Part shown: positions 1 to 8,765 of the stretch, piece after piece
Layout: each line of letters opens with the position of its first letter
Numbering within the stretch: position 1 is the stretch's first letter
NCBI GenBank assembly: GCA_015231175.1
Contig: JADGBZ010000005.1
Location: forward strand, 28,890 to 92,889
DNA from: Magnetococcales bacterium
Lineage (GTDB): Bacteria; Pseudomonadota; Magnetococcia; Magnetococcales; DC0425bin3
DNA: 64,000 nt
Direction of reading: 5' to 3'
The notes under the pieces: model-generated
The model's input: the letters and a program-made list of their open reading frames with translations, nothing else
Databases searched by the model: none
Told to the model about the DNA's origin: nothing
Program-made: the position numbers and the translations under genes

Positions 1-76
1 CATGGCTTCCAGAATCACCAGGCAGGGGATGACGCGCACCCCCACGCCATGGCGACTCTGGGTGGGTGACTGGGAT

Positions 77-907
77 CTACTTTTTCAGTTCCTTGACATA
101 GTTGATGGTGGCCTGGGAGACCAGGGCGTGGATTCTGGCCGTTTTCCGATTGGTTGCCACGGTGGGATAGTGGAACAGGACCGTTCCAAACGTCAGCACG
201 TCCACGCTTGAAAACCACCCCTTCAAAAGCTTGGGATATTTTTTTCCATCCAGGCTGAAGCTTTTGAACCCTTTCGGGACACTCACATTGATATCCATGA
301 TTTTGATAAATTTTCCTGCATCATCAAGATCTTTCGTCAAGGGTGAGTCAAGGCCGGAGGCCGCAAAGGCGCACCCCAGGTGACCGTCGATGACATCCTT
401 GATGGCATCCGTAAAGGGAATGGGTGAGGTTTTGAGCGCGGCGAGTTTGGCGTTTTCCGCGACCAGATGTTTCCAGGTCCAGTTGGCGGTCGACATGCCG
501 TCGCCGACGGCGATCATGGCGCCTTCGGGTTTCAGATCCTTCAAACTGGACGCCTTGCCTACCACGGATGCGGAACAGACCATCAGGGTGTAGGAGTCGA
601 ACAGGTTGGCCACCACGGGCAGATTGGCTTGATCCATCACCATGGGCAGGGGGGCGATGCCATATTGACACTCTTTTCTGCCTACCCGGACGACATTGTC
701 GACGCCTCCCGACGTGGAGACAACCTCAAATTCAGCGTCCGAAGCCGGGATGCGTTTCGCCAGATCCTGGGCAAATTTTTGGTAAGACAACCCTTCGGGT
801 CCGCCGCAGATTTTGATTTTTTGGGGCGGGGTGGCATCGGCTGCATGGCCAATGGGAAAAGATGCCAAGGTGGCACAGGTCGCAAGCATGGCCGCAAGTT
901 TTTTCAT
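77..907 (-). CDS. TAXI-type periplasmic solute-binding protein
   Basis: The 276-residue product begins with a signal peptide (lysines, then a hydrophobic stretch ending near GHA-AD at about residue 22), so it should be periplasmic. After it come KIKICGGPEGLSYQKFAQDLAK and, further on, a segment with VGRKECQYGI, the arrangement seen at the start of TAXI/NMT1-like binding proteins of TRAP transporters. The start is supported by a GGAG-type ribosome site about 9 bases upstream. No TRAP membrane subunit is visible, so it may serve a transporter encoded elsewhere or act as a sensor input. The family call rests on overall pattern; the ligand cannot be read from the sequence. Confidence 0.6.
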   Translation of the reverse strand: MKKLAAMLATCATLASFPIGHAADATPPQKIKICGGPEGLSYQKFAQDLAKRIPASDAEFEVVSTSGGVDNVVRVGRKECQYGIAPLPMVMDQANLPVVANLFDSYTLMVCSASVVGKASSLKDLKPEGAMIAVGDGMSTANWTWKHLVAENAKLAALKTSPIPFTDAIKDVIDGHLGCAFAASGLDSPLTKDLDDAGKFIKIMDINVSVPKGFKSFSLDGKKYPKLLKGWFSSVDVLTFGTVLFHYPTVATNRKTARIHALVSQATINYVKELKK

Positions 908-1085
908 GGTCTTTGATCTCCATTGAATGATTGTGGCAAGTCAGGTATCCATAGCGGACACTTGGGCTCGGAGGCAGGCCGCATCGATAGAGGCTCCATT
1001 CAACTCCCAAAGGGTGCCCAAGGGAAGGGATTGCAGCAGTCAGGAAGGTGTTGAACATTGGCTCCGAGGATTTGTTGGAGGGCGT

Positions 1086-1559
1086 ATGTTGCAGGTTGGC
1101 CAGAACATTCCAGATTCGCTGGCGCCGGACCAGTTTGGCAAGGAGCGGCGTTTGTACGGACTCCTGGGCGCCAAAGGGGGGGTGATCTATTTTTATCCCA
1201 AGGACAATACGCCCGGGTGTACGTTGGAGGCCCAGGATTTTCAGGCGCATGGCGGGGATTTCCAGGCGATGGGTTATGCCATCGTCGGTATTTCCAAAGA
1301 CTCGGTTCCGTCCCACGAAAAATTTTGTGCAAAATATCAACTGGGCTTCACCCTGCTGAGCGACCAGGATGGCCGCTTGTGTGAAGGCTTTGGGGTCTGG
1401 CAGGAGAAGAAGAATTATGGCAAAACGTACATGGGCATCGTGCGCGCCACATTCGTAGTCGATGCCCATGGGTTGATTCAACAGGTGTATCCGAAGGTCA
1501 AAACCAAAGGCCATGCCGAACAGGTGTTGCAGGATTTGCGGCGACGAACCACCGAATGA
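1086..1559 (+). CDS. bcp: Thioredoxin-dependent peroxiredoxin, Bcp/PrxQ type
   Basis: This 157-residue cytosolic peroxide reductase has the PrxQ layout: FYPKDNTPGCTLEAQDF around the peroxidatic cysteine, GISKDS, FTLLSDQDG, and FGVWQEKKNYGKTYMGI. I chose the ATG at 1086 because GGAGG lies just upstream at 1076-1080 and the protein then starts at the family's usual point (MLQVGQ); the frame is open further upstream but that part is not protein-like. In E. coli Bcp the resolving cysteine lies five residues after the peroxidatic one; here that position is glutamine (CTLEAQ). Two other cysteines, in EKFCAKY and GRLCEGF, could take over, or it may work as a 1-Cys enzyme. It stands alone, divergent from the upstream binding protein. 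Confidence 0.88.
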   Translation: MLQVGQNIPDSLAPDQFGKERRLYGLLGAKGGVIYFYPKDNTPGCTLEAQDFQAHGGDFQAMGYAIVGISKDSVPSHEKFCAKYQLGFTLLSDQDGRLCEGFGVWQEKKNYGKTYMGIVRATFVVDAHGLIQQVYPKVKTKGHAEQVLQDLRRRTTE

Positions 1560-1587
1560 GCGCTGGCAGAGCCAGGGTGTGATCACG

Positions 1588-1734
1588 GCAACGACTCGGT
1601 ACCCTTTCAAGAAAAGCCTGGATATGAAAGCTTTTATCTGGGCTTTGCCCCGAACTTCACCGGAGCTCTCTCCTGGTCCTGGCAGGGTACAGGCTCCCTG
1701 GGCCTCGGTGTGTTGCCGGGTGCTGAGTGGTTGC
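1588..1734 (-). repeat. MITE-like 147-bp repeat, copy 1 (inverted)
   Basis: This is the reverse complement of the repeat at 7179-7325 and has the same length, 147 bp. Its ends are GCAACGACTCGGTACCC at 1588 and TGAGTGGTTGC at 1724-1734, which are imperfect inverted repeats of each other. The interior carries the GGCTCCCTGG and GGGGCAAAGCCC-like hairpin arms of the family. The 8 bases on each side (TGATCACG and GGAGACTT) do not match, so any target duplication has decayed. It lies between the peroxiredoxin and exporter genes. Confidence 0.75.
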
Positions 1735-1763
1735 GGAGACTTGGCGATTCTGGAGTGACATGG

Positions 1764-2657
1764 ATGCCCATCTGGGTGGCTTTTCTTCTGGTGACGGTGA
1801 TTTGGGGCAGTACTCCTCTGGCTGTACAGTGGAGTCAGGGGGGCGGTGGTTATTTGTTTGCAGTGACGGCCCGCATCGCCATTGGGGCGGTGCTGTTTTT
1901 GTTCCTGATTCCTTGGTTGCGCCGGCGACCGGTGGGGTTCAGACAGCTTGTCATCGTCTCCTTGATTGCTGGATTGAACCTGTTTGCCTCCATGTTTTGT
2001 GTGTACTGGGGTGCGCGTTTCATTCCATCGGGCTGGATTTCGGTGTTATTTGGACTTGGTCCCGTGTTGACGGGAGTGATGGCTGCGCTGTGGTTGCGGG
2101 AGCCGTTTACGTCGGAAAAGATTCTCGGGTCGTTGATCGGCCTGGGTGGATTGATAACCATTTTTGGCCAGGGCGGCGCTTTGGGTGAGCAGACCTTGGT
2201 GGGGATAGGCGCCCTGCTGTTGGCTGTCCTGATCTATTCGGCAGGGAATATTGGCATCAAACGTTTTGGGGAGGGGGTCTCGCCCTTGTGGGTGACGGCT
2301 GGCTCCCTCTGGGTCGCTCTGCCGCTTTATGCTCTTTCCCTCTGGCTTTCCGGGGTCTCCTGGCCCAGGGAGATTCCCATCCGGGCGGAGCTGGCCATCT
2401 TTTACCTCGGGTTGGTCGCCAATGGCGTCGGATTCGTGTGTTTTTATTATTTGCTCAGTCGGGTCAGCGCGGCCAATGCGGTTCTGGTCACCTTGAGCGC
2501 CCCCGTGTTGGCTTTGTGGATAGGCTTTGCTTTCAACCAGGAGAGTCTGCGCGGCGGCGTTGTTTTGGGAACCTCCCTTATCCTGGGAGGGTTGAGCATG
2601 TTTCAGTGGGGTTCTATTTTGTTGAAACGTCGTGTCGTTGCGCCTGCAACACGTTGA
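1764..2657 (+). CDS. EamA/DMT-family inner-membrane transporter
   Basis: A 297-residue protein with about ten hydrophobic segments in two similar halves, the EamA (drug/metabolite transporter) arrangement. The first half begins VAFLLVTVIWGSTPLAVQW and contains FASMFCVYWGARFIPSGWISVLFGLGP, a typical DMT stretch; the second half contains AELAIFYLGLVANGVGFVCFYYLL and ends in the basic tail LLKRRVVAP. The start at 1764 is preceded by GGAG with good spacing and gives the first membrane helix directly; an upstream in-frame start at 1710 would be encoded by the repeat at 1588-1734 and is unlikely. The exported substrate cannot be predicted. The next gene follows within 30 bases. Confidence 0.88.
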   Translation: MPIWVAFLLVTVIWGSTPLAVQWSQGGGGYLFAVTARIAIGAVLFLFLIPWLRRRPVGFRQLVIVSLIAGLNLFASMFCVYWGARFIPSGWISVLFGLGPVLTGVMAALWLREPFTSEKILGSLIGLGGLITIFGQGGALGEQTLVGIGALLLAVLIYSAGNIGIKRFGEGVSPLWVTAGSLWVALPLYALSLWLSGVSWPREIPIRAELAIFYLGLVANGVGFVCFYYLLSRVSAANAVLVTLSAPVLALWIGFAFNQESLRGGVVLGTSLILGGLSMFQWGSILLKRRVVAPATR

Positions 2658-2685
2658 ATCCGCCGAGGTGCCATCAGGTCTGCCC

Positions 2686-5600
2686 ATGTCCGACAATGAG
2701 GAGAAATTTCCGGACGCACTGGCCCAGGATACATGGATCCGCAAACATGATTCTGCCCGCCACCTTCTGGAAAAACAGATACAGCGTTCTCTGGGTCTGC
2801 GTGATGTCGAACAGGTCTCCGACTTTTTGTTGGGCCTGAATGCGATGGGGGGAGATCCTGATCCGGAACGGATGGAGTCGTTCCGGGTGGGGTTGGCGCA
2901 GTTGTTCGAGCAGGTCATCCAGACCTATGAACGGTTTGAGGAAGATTCCCTGCTGCGGCAAAGACGGTTGCGCGCTAGTTCGGAGGAGTTGCAACGAGCC
3001 AACGCGCAGTTGCGGGAAGAGAGCGAAAAAAATCTCCAGGTTATTGACTCCCTGCGGCATACTGCCAACGAATTGTTGCGTTCGACCGGCCACGCAGAGA
3101 TTGGCTCCGATGATGCCAGTCTGGAAAAATTGTCGTCACTGATGGCTGAATTGGTGCGAGAAAAAGGGGCGATCCAGCGCGAATTGGAGCGGCAGAAATT
3201 TGCCCTGGATCAACACGCGATTGTGACTATTGCCGATGTGCGGGGGCGTATCACCTATGCCAATGACCGGTTTTGTCAAATCAGTGGTTACTCTCTGGAG
3301 GAGTTGATTGGTCGCGATCATCGTATTGTCAACTCTCGTTACCACGACAAGGCATTCTTCCAGGAGATGTGGCGGACCATTACCCGGGGTGAGGTATGGC
3401 ATGGCTCGGTGTGCAACCGCGCCAAGAGCGGTTCCCTTTATTGGGTGGCTGCCACGGTGGTGCCTTTTTTGGACGACCGTGGGCGTCCGATTCAATACAT
3501 CGGCATTCGCACCGACATCACACACCAAAAAAAAATGGAAGAGACTGTTGCCGAGAGCCGGCGGTTTTTGCAGGGCATTACCGACTCCATGGGGGATGGC
3601 GTCTTTGCCCTGGATCGATGGGGATACTGCACCTTCCTCAACCCCGAAGCCGAGCGCATACTCGGCTGGACCCTTGCCGAGATGAAGGGGACCACTTTCC
3701 ATGATGCCGTCCATTTCCAGGATGGGTTGGGTCGTCCGGTGACCGAGGAGGCCTGTCCGGCGCGGCAGATCATGGCGGCTGGCCTGGTCTTCCGCTCGGA
3801 TGAGGATATTTTTACGCGGCGTGATGGGGAACGCTTTCCGGTCTCCATGGTGGCTGTGCCCATGTGGGAGGAGGGGCGGATCAATGGTTCGGTGGGTGTT
3901 TTCCGCGATATCACCGAACAAATACGCATTCAGGAAGCCTTGCGCAAAAGCATGGAGCAGGCCGAAAGCGCCAACCGCTCCAAAAGCGAATTTTTGGCCA
4001 ACATGAGTCACGAAATCCGGACCCCCATGAATGCCATCATTGGCATGAGCCATCTGGTTTTGCAGGGCCATCTGGAACAACGACAGCGGGAACAAGTGCA
4101 GACCATCCACAAGGCAGGACAGTCCCTGTTACGTATTATCAACGACATACTGGATTTTTCCAAGATCGAGGCCGGGCGGCTCGATCTGGAACGGGTGGCG
4201 TTTCGCCTGGAAGATGTGTTCGATACCCTGGCGGGTTTGGTCACCCTGGAGGCGCACAATAAAGGGTTGGAAATACTGTTGCAAATCGATCCACAACTTC
4301 CCAGAGTGATGCTCGGGGATCCTTTGCGTCTGCATCAGGTTTTGCTGAATTTGTTGAACAATGCCATAAAATTCACCTCTGCCGGCGATGTCTCCCTGCT
4401 GGCCAGGCACATGGAATCCGACGAAGAGAGTATCACCGTCCATTTTGCCATACGCGACACGGGCATTGGTCTGACCGAGGAGGAACGGTCCAAGTTGTTC
4501 CGCTCGTTTTCCCAGGTGGATGCCTCCATGACGCGGCGGTATGGGGGAACCGGGTTGGGGCTGGCCATCAGCAAACGGTTGGTTGAGCTGATGGGGGGAG
4601 AGATCGGACTGGAGAGCGTTCCCGGCCAGGGGAGCACATTCTGGTGTACGGCCAAATTTGGATCGCATGCCGGTGTGGGCCGGTGGATAGGGTCGCCGGG
4701 ACCGGATTTATGCGATGTACCGGTCTTGCTTGTGGATGACAACGCCAGAGCGCGGGCGATCCAAGCCGAGATTTTGACCAGGGCTTCCTGTCAAGTGACC
4801 TTGGCTGCCTCCGGATCCGAGGCCCTACAGATTGTGCAGAGTACAGACAAACATTTTCGTCTGTTGATCATCGATTCCGACATGCCGGCCTGGGATGGAC
4901 CGGAGACAGCGAGGCGGCTTCTGGAACATCTGCACCCGGCAAGGCCGGAGGTGCTGATGTTGCATCATAGCCTTGATCGGGAACCGGTGTGGAACCAATG
5001 TGGAAAGATGGGTATCCGCTGGTTTCTCTGCAAACCGGTGAGCCCGTCACGCCTTCTGGATGGGGTGATGGGCTCCTTGGGTTACAAGGTTCGCCGTCAG
5101 GAGGGGTGGGACGATTCCGGTCGCCCTCCCCTGTCGGAAGGGATCATGGGAATTCTGCGTGGAAAACAGATTCTTCTGGTCGAAGACAACAATGTCAATC
5201 AACAGGTGGCTCTGGGGCTGCTGGAGTTGGCTGGCATGAAAAGTTCCGTGGCTCGCCATGGAGGTGAGGCCGTGGAGATGGTCCGTGAAGGTTCCTTCGA
5301 TATCATCCTGATGGATGTGCAAATGCCGGAGATGGATGGTTATGAGGCGACACGCAGAATTCGCAAATTATCCGGCAAAGAAGGCATACCCATCATTGCC
5401 ATGACCGCAGGCGCCATGCTCGGTGATCGCGAACGTTGCCTGCATGTCGGTATGAATGACCATCTTGGTAAACCGATTGATTCCACAAGCCTGTTTACCC
5501 TTTTGGCGTATTGGTTGGAAGGAGATCGCTCCTCTCTGGCGCCGTCATGGCCAGTGGGGGGTGATCCGCAGGTGGGTTTGCGGAATCGGTCCGATTCGTT

Positions 5601-5940
5601 GTATCCCACCTCAGGGTTGACCCACCAGGTCAAGTTGGCGGAAAATGCCCTTCCCGGTGGGTTTCAAAGCGAGAGAGGTGATGCGGAAGACGACCATTTT
5701 GGGGAGGCCAAAAGAAAACTCCTGGTGACTGCTTTGCAGGATCTGGCGGCGCTGCTTCCTTCGCGTCAGCCACGCGCCTGCCGGTCTGCTCTGGAGAGAG
5801 TCAAGTCCCTGGCTTGGCCCGCCTCTCTGTGGGGGCAGATGGATGCCCTGGAAAAACGGATTCTGCGTTATCGATTTCGTGAAGCTCAAGCGGATCTGGA
5901 ACACCTCCTGATGGTGTTGGAGAGAGTGATCGATGAATAA
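2686..5940 (+). CDS. PAS-PAS hybrid sensor histidine kinase with two receiver domains
   Basis: The 1084-residue product has no obvious membrane helix, so it probably senses inside the cell. In order: an N-terminal helical region with a coiled coil (about 60-170), a PAS domain with PAC tail (about 170-290), a second PAS domain (about 295-420), HisKA with SHEIRTPMNAIIGMSHL (phospho-His near residue 441), HATPase with GTGLGLAISKRLVELMGG near 621, a first receiver (about 680-790) in which LLIIDSDMP replaces the usual acceptor motif, and a second, canonical receiver (828-950) with ILMDVQMPEMDGYEATRRIR. The C-terminal 120 residues are helical and lack an obvious HPt motif. The start at 2686 avoids overlap with the exporter; an in-frame start at 2632 is possible. 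The stop overlaps the next start by 8 bases. Confidence 0.92.
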   Translation: MSDNEEKFPDALAQDTWIRKHDSARHLLEKQIQRSLGLRDVEQVSDFLLGLNAMGGDPDPERMESFRVGLAQLFEQVIQTYERFEEDSLLRQRRLRASSEELQRANAQLREESEKNLQVIDSLRHTANELLRSTGHAEIGSDDASLEKLSSLMAELVREKGAIQRELERQKFALDQHAIVTIADVRGRITYANDRFCQISGYSLEELIGRDHRIVNSRYHDKAFFQEMWRTITRGEVWHGSVCNRAKSGSLYWVAATVVPFLDDRGRPIQYIGIRTDITHQKKMEETVAESRRFLQGITDSMGDGVFALDRWGYCTFLNPEAERILGWTLAEMKGTTFHDAVHFQDGLGRPVTEEACPARQIMAAGLVFRSDEDIFTRRDGERFPVSMVAVPMWEEGRINGSVGVFRDITEQIRIQEALRKSMEQAESANRSKSEFLANMSHEIRTPMNAIIGMSHLVLQGHLEQRQREQVQTIHKAGQSLLRIINDILDFSKIEAGRLDLERVAFRLEDVFDTLAGLVTLEAHNKGLEILLQIDPQLPRVMLGDPLRLHQVLLNLLNNAIKFTSAGDVSLLARHMESDEESITVHFAIRDTGIGLTEEERSKLFRSFSQVDASMTRRYGGTGLGLAISKRLVELMGGEIGLESVPGQGSTFWCTAKFGSHAGVGRWIGSPGPDLCDVPVLLVDDNARARAIQAEILTRASCQVTLAASGSEALQIVQSTDKHFRLLIIDSDMPAWDGPETARRLLEHLHPARPEVLMLHHSLDREPVWNQCGKMGIRWFLCKPVSPSRLLDGVMGSLGYKVRRQEGWDDSGRPPLSEGIMGILRGKQILLVEDNNVNQQVALGLLELAGMKSSVARHGGEAVEMVREGSFDIILMDVQMPEMDGYEATRRIRKLSGKEGIPIIAMTAGAMLGDRERCLHVGMNDHLGKPIDSTSLFTLLAYWLEGDRSSLAPSWPVGGDPQVGLRNRSDSLYPTSGLTHQVKLAENALPGGFQSERGDAEDDHFGEAKRKLLVTALQDLAALLPSRQPRACRSALERVKSLAWPASLWGQMDALEKRILRYRFREAQADLEHLLMVLERVIDE

Positions 5941-7048
5941 GCCAGGCGCACAGGCGACATGCAGGGCGCGGGTCTTCGTGGTGGATGATACGGAAACCAA
6001 CATTGACCTTCTCGTGGAGACCCTCGGCGAGGAGTACGACGTGGGCGTGGCCCTGGATGGTGTTTCCGCACTGGACGACATCGTTGCCAGCCATCCTGAT
6101 CTGATACTGCTGGATGTCATGATGCCTGGCATGGACGGATACGAGGTGTGCCGCCGCCTGAAAAAAGATCCCCAATTAAAGGATATTCCTCTTATCTTCA
6201 TCACGGCTCGCAACGAGGTTGACGACCAGACGCACGGCTTTGGCTTGGGAGCGGTTGATTTTATCACCAAACCCTTCTCCCCGCCCGTCGTGCAGGCTCG
6301 GGTGCGGACGCATATTCAACTCAAGCGTGCCCGGGAAGCGTTGGCTGACCAGAACCGTATTCTGGAAGAGCGGGTCCGGGAGCGGACGTCCGACCTTCAG
6401 CGTCGAACAGAAGAATTGGCATCGACCCGCCTGGAGATCATCCGTCGCCTGGGCCGGGCGGCGGAGTTCAAGGACAATGAAACCGGGCTGCACGTCATTC
6501 GCATGAGCCATTATTGCCGGACCATGGCGCCGCTTGCGGGCCTGTCTACGGAAGAGGCAGACCTGTTGTTTCAATCAGCCCCCATGCACGATATTGGCAA
6601 AATCGGCATTCCAGACCACATCCTGCTCAAACCGGAAGCCCTAACGTCGGGGGAGTTGCAAATCATGCGACGCCATCCGGAAATCGGGGCCGGCATTATC
6701 GGACAACATGATTCGATTTTGTTGGAAACTGCCCGTCAGGTCGCTCTGACCCATCACGAAAAATGGAACGGATCGGGCTATCCCCGAGGCCTGGCAGGCC
6801 AGGATATTCCCATGGTTGGCCGCATCACGGCTGTGGCCGATGTCTTCGATGCCCTGACCTCGATGCGCCCCTACAAGGCCCCCTGGTCGGTGGAGAAAAC
6901 ATTGGCTTGGATGCAGGAAGAGAAAGGCCGCCATTTCGACCCATCGTTGATCGATCACTTCATGCAAATTCTTCCCGACATTTTACTGATCCACGAGAGA
7001 TGGAAAGAGCGAGATCATTTCAATCCGGGGGAACTTGCCCGGATCTGA
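5933..7048 (+). CDS. Response regulator with HD-GYP c-di-GMP phosphodiesterase domain (RpfG-like)
   Basis: The 371-residue cytosolic protein has a receiver domain (about 12-125) with VDDTETNIDLL and LILLDVMMPGMDGYEV as acceptor motif and K in FITKPF, then a coiled-coil linker (LEERVRERTSDLQRR), then a HD-GYP domain. HD is in APMHDIGKIGIPDHILLKP and the GYP signature is in HHEKWNGSGYPRGLAG; both are intact, so c-di-GMP hydrolysis is expected. It begins 8 bases inside the hybrid kinase gene upstream (shared ATGAATAA), which strongly suggests that kinase is its phosphodonor. Output is inferred from family knowledge of RpfG; targets are not visible. Confidence 0.93.
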   Translation: MNKPGAQATCRARVFVVDDTETNIDLLVETLGEEYDVGVALDGVSALDDIVASHPDLILLDVMMPGMDGYEVCRRLKKDPQLKDIPLIFITARNEVDDQTHGFGLGAVDFITKPFSPPVVQARVRTHIQLKRAREALADQNRILEERVRERTSDLQRRTEELASTRLEIIRRLGRAAEFKDNETGLHVIRMSHYCRTMAPLAGLSTEEADLLFQSAPMHDIGKIGIPDHILLKPEALTSGELQIMRRHPEIGAGIIGQHDSILLETARQVALTHHEKWNGSGYPRGLAGQDIPMVGRITAVADVFDALTSMRPYKAPWSVEKTLAWMQEEKGRHFDPSLIDHFMQILPDILLIHERWKERDHFNPGELARI

Positions 7049-7178
7049 GGGGGGTTCAGCCGCTAATGCTGCAAATTGTGTGAACCGTTGATCATTGAAA
7101 CTCAAAGGCATACCCTCGCAGGAACGTGCGATTGTCCAAGGAAGGCATGCGGGGAGACACCCATGATACTGTTTCCGA

Positions 7179-7325
7179 GTAACTATTCATCACCCGCCAA
7201 CGAATCGGGGTCCAGGGGGCTGGCTCCCTGGCAGGTCCAGGACGGAGTCCTGGTGGGGTTCGGGGCGAAGCCCTGACAAAGGCTTTCATGTCCAGGCTGT
7301 TTTTGAAAGGGTACTGAATAGTTAC
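7179..7325 (+). repeat. MITE-like 147-bp repeat, copy 2 (intact, with 8-bp target duplication)
   Basis: This is the best preserved copy. It begins GTAACTATTCA and ends TGAATAGTTAC, a perfect 11-bp terminal inverted repeat. It is flanked by GTTTCCGA at 7171-7178 and again at 7326-7333, an exact 8-bp direct repeat as expected of a target-site duplication. The interior contains the nested hairpins CCAGGACGGAGTCCTGG and GGGTTCGGGGCGAAGCCC. No reading frame inside looks like a protein. It lies 19 bases ahead of a transposase remnant, but I see no matching terminal repeats on that element, so which transposase moved it is open. Confidence 0.85.
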
Positions 7326-7344
7326 GTTTCCGATTACCCACCTG

Positions 7345-8307
7345 ATGGATGAGAAAAAATGCTACGACCACCTCGTGGAGATCCTGCACCCGAAGGGCTT
7401 GAAGTGCCCGGAATGCCAAGCATCCCTGGACACGGTCAAGGTTCATCGGAGAGACCGCACGCCTCTCCTGTACTACCGGTGTTCCTGTGGTCGAGTTTTC
7501 AACGCATTCACTGGAATGATTTGGCAAGGGACTCATCATCCATGCTCGATCGTCATCCGCATCCTGCAAGGAGTTGCGCAGGGTGTGCCGACGAGCCATC
7601 TGGCGAAAAAACTGGAGATTGACCGGTCTCGTTTGCTGCAACGTCGCCACAGACTTCAACAACATGTGGCCGACACTCAGCCTGCTGATCCCCTCCTTGA
7701 TCGTGTTGTGGAAGCTGATGAAATGTTTCAAAATACGGGGGAAAAAAGGTGTGCTGCACAAAGATAAGATGGATCCTCCCCGTGTCCGCGCAAACAAGGT
7801 TCGGGGCCATGGAACCTGGGACAAGGACCGTCCTCCGATACTCGGTATCGTTGGTCGTGAATCAGAACAGATCCGCCTCAGAGTGCTGCACAACACAGCC
7901 TGGCAGGATCTGAATCCGCTCTTGCTGAAGGCCACCAGACCCGGTACGACCGTGAACACAGACGATTCTTGCTGAAGGCCACCAGACCCGGTACGACCGT
8001 GAACACAGACGATTGGTCCAGATATCTTCCCCTGTCGAGCCATGGGAGGCCCCATGTGACCGTTTGCCACTCTCTCAAAAACCCTGTGTGGGCACGAGAC
8101 ATGGATGGAGACGGCATCCGCGAGGTCCACAATAACACCATAGAGGGTACATGGACCGGACTCCGGAACTTTCTGCGCCCGTTTCGTGGTGTCAACAAGG
8201 TCTACCTCCAACAGTACGTGGCCATGCATGAATGGGCACACAACCTCAAAAAAATGACGTTGGAATTCCTGAGGATTCTATGCGGCGTCACACAATTTGA
8301 AACATGA
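7345..8307 (+). pseudogene. IS1595-family (ISXO2-like) transposase, frameshifted
   Basis: Pieces of one transposase lie in successive frames. The N-terminal part has a zinc-ribbon (CPECQASL then YRCSCGRVFNAFTGM), the IS1595 hallmark. The middle part (frame of 7574) carries KDKMDPPRVRANKVRGHGTWDKDRPPILG. The C-terminal part (from about 7969) carries VNTDDWSRY and HNNTIEGTWTGLRNFLRPFRGVNK, matching the family's catalytic D and N/E region. The frame is lost between about 7600 and 7630, and again at the 47-bp tandem duplication at 7921-8014. The element is therefore probably dead, unless the breaks are assembly errors. I could not find its terminal inverted repeats. Confidence 0.75.
7921..8014 (+). 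repeat. 47-bp perfect tandem duplication inside the transposase
   Basis: Bases 7921-7967 (starting CTTGCTGAAGGCCACC and ending ACAGACGATT) are repeated exactly and immediately at 7968-8014. As 47 is not a multiple of 3, the second copy shifts the frame; removing one copy joins LNPLLLKATRPG to VNTDDWSRY as in intact relatives. It is either a recent slippage event or an assembly join. Confidence 0.95.
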
Positions 8308-8693
8308 GCGAGGATCGCAATGTCTGGCATATCACGGAGAATACCGGTAAACTGGCGGTATGGGGTGTCAACTATCTCATCGCCAATTTATTCTGGAGTC
8401 TGCCGGCCTTCTCTGACGACCGGGTCTACCCGGTGGACATCTCCTCCAGCAAGCGGATGATGGACCTTTTTGGGAAGACCATTCACCCCCCTCACGTCAT
8501 CGACCAGGAGAGAATCGGGACGGTGGTCGTCGGCATTCCTGTTTATTCCAGTGAGATCGCCAGCCGCATCCGCTCCCATTACCCGCACGTCGAAAGAATC
8601 CCGGATGTCTGTAACCTGATGGATCCTGATTTGAAGTTGCCTTCGGCTGTGGTCCCACCGGTCGAAACTGCTGGCACACGGTTGCAGGAGTGA
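8304..8693 (+). CDS. C-terminal domain of a methyltransferase-like protein, probably 5'-truncated
   Basis: The 129-residue product has a Rossmann-like pattern: KLAVWGVNYLIANLF as a first strand-loop-helix, VYPVDISSSKRMMDLFGKTIHPP in the middle, and TVVVGIPVYSSEIASRIRSHYP followed by IPDVCNLM. This resembles the C-terminal domain found behind SAM-dependent C-methyltransferase or sugar-modifying domains; the catalytic N-terminal part is missing. Its start overlaps the transposase stop (ATGA), so the mobile element may have removed the front half. A radical SAM gene follows after 72 bases, which would fit a former two-gene biosynthetic unit. Whether this fragment is still expressed is unknown. 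Confidence 0.45.
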   Translation: MSEDRNVWHITENTGKLAVWGVNYLIANLFWSLPAFSDDRVYPVDISSSKRMMDLFGKTIHPPHVIDQERIGTVVVGIPVYSSEIASRIRSHYPHVERIPDVCNLMDPDLKLPSAVVPPVETAGTRLQE

Positions 8694-8765
8694 GAAGCAA
8701 AGGAAGGGAACGATGTGCGGGCATTCGCTTGGTTTGCGCCTAAGTCGTCAAAGGACACGATTTTC

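Noticed and set aside
1..76. A minus-strand frame entering from the left edge (GVGVRVIPCLVILEAM)
   Set aside because: Only about 15 codons are inside the window and there is no clear ribosome site, so it cannot be called a gene.
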